DNA of 18,150 nt from an uncultured Methylobacter sp. (GTDB lineage: Bacteria > Pseudomonadota > Gammaproteobacteria > Methylococcales > Methylomonadaceae), in contig CAIKYI010000346.1 of NCBI GenBank assembly GCA_903831545.1, forward strand, positions 1-18,150, read 5' to 3'. The notes under the pieces are model-generated. The model made no database searches, had not been told where the DNA came from, and saw only the letters and a program-made list of their open reading frames with translations. Shown here piece by piece: positions 15,703 to 18,150 of this stretch; the first letter of the stretch is position 1, and the number at the start of each line of letters is the position of its first letter. A program made the position numbers and the translations under genes.

Positions 15703-15721
15703 AAAACTTCAAAACAACAAA

Positions 15722-17512
15722 CTAGGCGTTCAGAATGGTTTGTATCAGCGATTTTTCAGTAGTGATAGTTTGAGAATTAGCCTGATACGCCTGTTGCGCA
15801 ATAATCAATTTAACCAGCTGCGAAGATAAATCCACGTTTGATCCTTCCAGGGCCGATGATTGGATAGCACCAAAATTATTATCGCCAGCCGCACCATAAA
15901 TGGGCTGACCTGAATTTGATGTAGTTGCCCAAGCGGTATCACCCAGCTTGGCCAATGCCTGATTATTCTGGAACCGTGCTAACGCGACCTGACCTAGAGC
16001 CTTCGAGCCCCCATTGCTATATCTGGCAAATACCACGCCTGTACCACTCACATCAATTCCCGTCAAATTACCGGCTGGCAAACCATCCTGATTCAATCCG
16101 TTGACACTAAACGGAGTCGCAAACTGTGTCGTTCCAAAAAAATCGATATCAAATGCCATCGGTGCGACGCTAATATTAGGATCAATAGCCGTTAAGTCAA
16201 TGTCCCCAAAATCCACCTTGGTAGCTTTTGTAGCACCAGCAGCAATACCGGCAACTGCCGTATCATAAGCGGCGACAGATATTTTGGCAGTCGCAGCCAA
16301 GCCAATGTAAGTAGCAAGAAAACCGGCTGCAGTATCGGCTGTGCCTTGATCGACTACTTTCGCAGCAGAAGTGGCATAATCAGAAGCAGCTTTTGCGGCA
16401 GCAATGGCATCAGCTTTTGCTGTGTCTGAGAGAGCTTTGGCGCTGGGAACTGAATTGACAGAAGACGTCGCCGCAGCAAGAGCATTGGCTGATGCTGATG
16501 CCACCACGGCATCAGCAAGAGCAGTTGCCGCTAAAGGTACTGTAAAACCAGCCGGACTAATCGCAGCAGACGAGACAGATGCAACGGTACCATCCGCAAC
16601 GGCTTTGGTCGCCGCAGTTGCCATCCCGGCAGTCGCAAAAGCCGCAGCGCGCACCCCCACTTCATTTAGCAGTCCTGTTGAGGTAAAACTCATTGGAATC
16701 GGATCACCATGAGTATTAACAGGTGTAGCCACTATGGATGGATTTGCTGGTTGAGGTGCTACAGCCTGACCGCCGGTGCTAATACCAAAGCCATCAAGAA
16801 ATAAATAAGCGTCCCAGACATTGGCAACCGGAGTTTTTACATAATACGTTGAAGCAATATGCGCGTTGCCTTGGGTATCATAAGTAGTGACTGAGGTCGT
16901 ATTATTATACGATAGTGGATCTTGTGGATTAAACAAGGCAGCGGTCGGTATGGCTGCAGCCCCGTTTATATTTAACTTCATGCTAATATTTTCTGTTGCG
17001 TTGGGCAAGCCCTGCGCGGTATCAATCGTCAATGGCCTAAAAACACCAACACTAAAAGTAGTCGAAGGGTCGCTAGAGTCATTGGGATTAAAAGCCAATA
17101 AGTACTTACCTTCACTATTAACCACATTACCCTTGTTATCTAACTGAAATGCGCCATTACGGGTATATCGGGTTGGCACAGAAGGATCCACGGCCGCATT
17201 TGGATTAGCAGGATCGGGCAGGTTGACTGTATCAGCCATTACAAAAAAACCATTGCCACTGACCGCCAGGTCAAGGCTGTTTTGAGTGGACTCAATATTA
17301 CCCTGATTAAACTGCTGCGCTACTTCGGTAACCCTTACCCCGGCGCCGGGTTGGGTTTTACTGACGCCGCCAATACTACTGGCATAAACATCGGCAAATT
17401 CCGCCCGTGATTCTTTAAAACCGGTGGTTTGCGAGTTTGCAATATTATTACCGGTTACCTGTAAACTTGTTGATGCAGCTTTTAAGCCACTTAATGCTGT
17501 TGCAAAACCCAT
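15722..17512 (-). CDS. flgE: Flagellar hook protein FlgE with a long alanine-rich insertion
   Basis: FlgE polymerises into the hook. The N-terminus (MGFATALSGLKAASTSLQVT, GNNIANSQTTGFKESRAEFA), the central NGFFVM and YTRNGAFQLDNKGNVV, and the C-terminus (SSALEGSNVDLSSQLVKLII, QQAYQANSQTITTEKSLIQT) are fully typical. At 596 residues it is far longer than the E. coli protein (402). The excess is mainly residues 287-430 (DNA 16223-16654): 54 of 144 residues are Ala, with Ser, Thr, Val, Lys and Asp, no Trp or Cys, and short helical-looking repeats. It falls between FTSTGLLNEVG and the conserved DFFGTTQFATPFSVNGLNQD stretch, so it should extend from the exposed D2 region on the hook surface. The frame is unbroken. 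GAGGTG stands four bases before the ATG, and flgD ends 14 bases upstream. Confidence 0.94.
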   Translation of the reverse strand: MGFATALSGLKAASTSLQVTGNNIANSQTTGFKESRAEFADVYASSIGGVSKTQPGAGVRVTEVAQQFNQGNIESTQNSLDLAVSGNGFFVMADTVNLPDPANPNAAVDPSVPTRYTRNGAFQLDNKGNVVNSEGKYLLAFNPNDSSDPSTTFSVGVFRPLTIDTAQGLPNATENISMKLNINGAAAIPTAALFNPQDPLSYNNTTSVTTYDTQGNAHIASTYYVKTPVANVWDAYLFLDGFGISTGGQAVAPQPANPSIVATPVNTHGDPIPMSFTSTGLLNEVGVRAAAFATAGMATAATKAVADGTVASVSSAAISPAGFTVPLAATALADAVVASASANALAAATSSVNSVPSAKALSDTAKADAIAAAKAASDYATSAAKVVDQGTADTAAGFLATYIGLAATAKISVAAYDTAVAGIAAGATKATKVDFGDIDLTAIDPNISVAPMAFDIDFFGTTQFATPFSVNGLNQDGLPAGNLTGIDVSGTGVVFARYSNGGSKALGQVALARFQNNQALAKLGDTAWATTSNSGQPIYGAAGDNNFGAIQSSALEGSNVDLSSQLVKLIIAQQAYQANSQTITTEKSLIQTILNA

Positions 17513-17526
17513 GATACACCTCGCCC

Positions 17527-18150
17527 CTAAAGAATTTGTTTAATCTGATTAACATTAATACTGCCCAAGCCACCGGCCAGATTGACTTTAACGCCACTTC
17601 CGCCTGTGCCTACACTCACGCTGTCAACAGTAGAATTAATATCCGTAACCAAGGCAGTATTATTGCCGGCAATATTTGCAGTTGCCTGAATTTTATAGAC
17701 ACCCGGACTGGCCATCACACCATTTGAACTGGTGCCATCCCAGGTAAAGGGTATATTTCCGGCTGTCTGAGCCCCTAGATCAACAGTTTGAACAATCTGT
17801 CCGGTCACCGAATCCGTTACCTGAACCTGAACATCTGGCGAACTGCCCGTTAAATTGACATCACCTGTTATATTGCCGCCCACTGCCAACAAGCCCTGAG
17901 TTCCTGGCGCGGATACCTGCCGCCCAACCAGACTGGTTGCCTGTAAGGTCTGGCTATCGGTAATTGAATTGGCAAATGAACTGAATGAAGTTTGCAGACT
18001 CTGAATCCCGGAGACAGTACCAAACTGGGCCATCTGAGTTATAAAATCCCCATTGGTCATCGGACTTGCTGGATCCTGATGAGTCATCTGGGTGGTCATT
18101 AGCTTTAAAAAATCAGCCTGTCCCAAAGAAGTAGATTTGGGTGGTATAGC
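17527..18150 (-). CDS. flgD: Flagellar hook capping/scaffold protein FlgD, start outside the window
   Basis: FlgD forms the temporary cap that guides FlgE polymerisation. The frame is open to the window edge, so the N-terminus is missing. The visible part opens AIPPKSTSLGQADFLKLMTT and continues QMTHQDPASPMTNGDFITQM, the hallmark N-terminal motif of the family. Next are SLVGRQVSAPG, a tudor-like/Fn3-like core (PFTWDGTSSNGVMASPGVYK), and the C-terminal GGLGSINVNQIKQIL. About 207 residues are visible, against 231 in E. coli, so some 20 to 30 residues are probably cut off. It is followed by flgE after 14 bases, which places both in one transcript. Confidence 0.93.
   Translation of the reverse strand, partial: AIPPKSTSLGQADFLKLMTTQMTHQDPASPMTNGDFITQMAQFGTVSGIQSLQTSFSSFANSITDSQTLQATSLVGRQVSAPGTQGLLAVGGNITGDVNLTGSSPDVQVQVTDSVTGQIVQTVDLGAQTAGNIPFTWDGTSSNGVMASPGVYKIQATANIAGNNTALVTDINSTVDSVSVGTGGSGVKVNLAGGLGSINVNQIKQIL

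Noticed and set aside
16404..16712. Plus-strand 102-codon frame opposite flgE
   Set aside because: It is the antisense of the alanine-rich FlgE insert; low-complexity GCA/GCC codons keep both strands open. No ribosome site or recognisable domain.

Overview
The window looks like chromosomal DNA of a flagellated gammaproteobacterium. The evidence is a complete-looking flgE-flgL set in the gammaproteobacterial order, an OM lipoprotein FlgH, and promoter-like sites for the flagellar sigma factors sigma-54 and sigma-28. The overall protein flavour would fit a methanotroph of the Methylococcales, but that is a low-confidence impression and no diagnostic gene is present.

Left part (1-1769). A REP-associated tyrosine transposase (RAYT) gene on the minus strand is broken by one in-frame TAG and sits between copies of a REP-like repeat. 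Next, on the plus strand, is an unnamed gene for a coiled-coil protein with a PD-(D/E)XK nuclease-like core. About 510 bases without a supported gene follow.

Middle part (1770-7072). A minus-strand gene encodes a protein with EF-hand-like calcium loops and has a near-consensus sigma-28 (FliA) promoter, which suggests co-expression with late flagellar genes. Divergent from it is a SprA-related putative metalloprotease gene, which converges on an NlpC/P60 lipoprotein gene. A tightly overlapping plus-strand operon then encodes a NitT/TauT-type ABC importer: periplasmic binding protein, permease and ATPase. After it comes a separately promoted gene for an 80-residue secreted protein built around two copies of a 12-residue motif. 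A hairpin flanked by A and T tracts separates this gene from the flagellar operon and is a strong terminator in the flagellar direction.

Right part (7088-18150). This is a minus-strand flagellar hook, rod and ring operon read from right to left: flgD (cut by the window edge), flgE, flgF, flgG, flgH, flgI, flgJ, flgK, flgL. FlgD caps the growing hook, FlgE builds the hook, FlgF and FlgG the rod, FlgH and FlgI the L and P rings, FlgJ the rod cap with a peptidoglycan hydrolase, and FlgK and FlgL the hook-filament junction. FlgE carries an alanine-rich insertion of about 144 residues. The operon is interrupted between flgF and flgG by 487 bases holding a MITE-like inverted-repeat element and a perfect nested palindrome. 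Sigma-54-like promoters lie in front of flgF and again between the insertion and flgG, so the distal genes may be transcribed independently of flgF.

I saw no CRISPR array, tRNA or rRNA. I did not find a clearly new multigene system. The most unusual items are the FlgE insertion, the repeat-rich split of the flg operon, the sigma-28-linked EF-hand protein and the small repeat protein beside the ABC importer.
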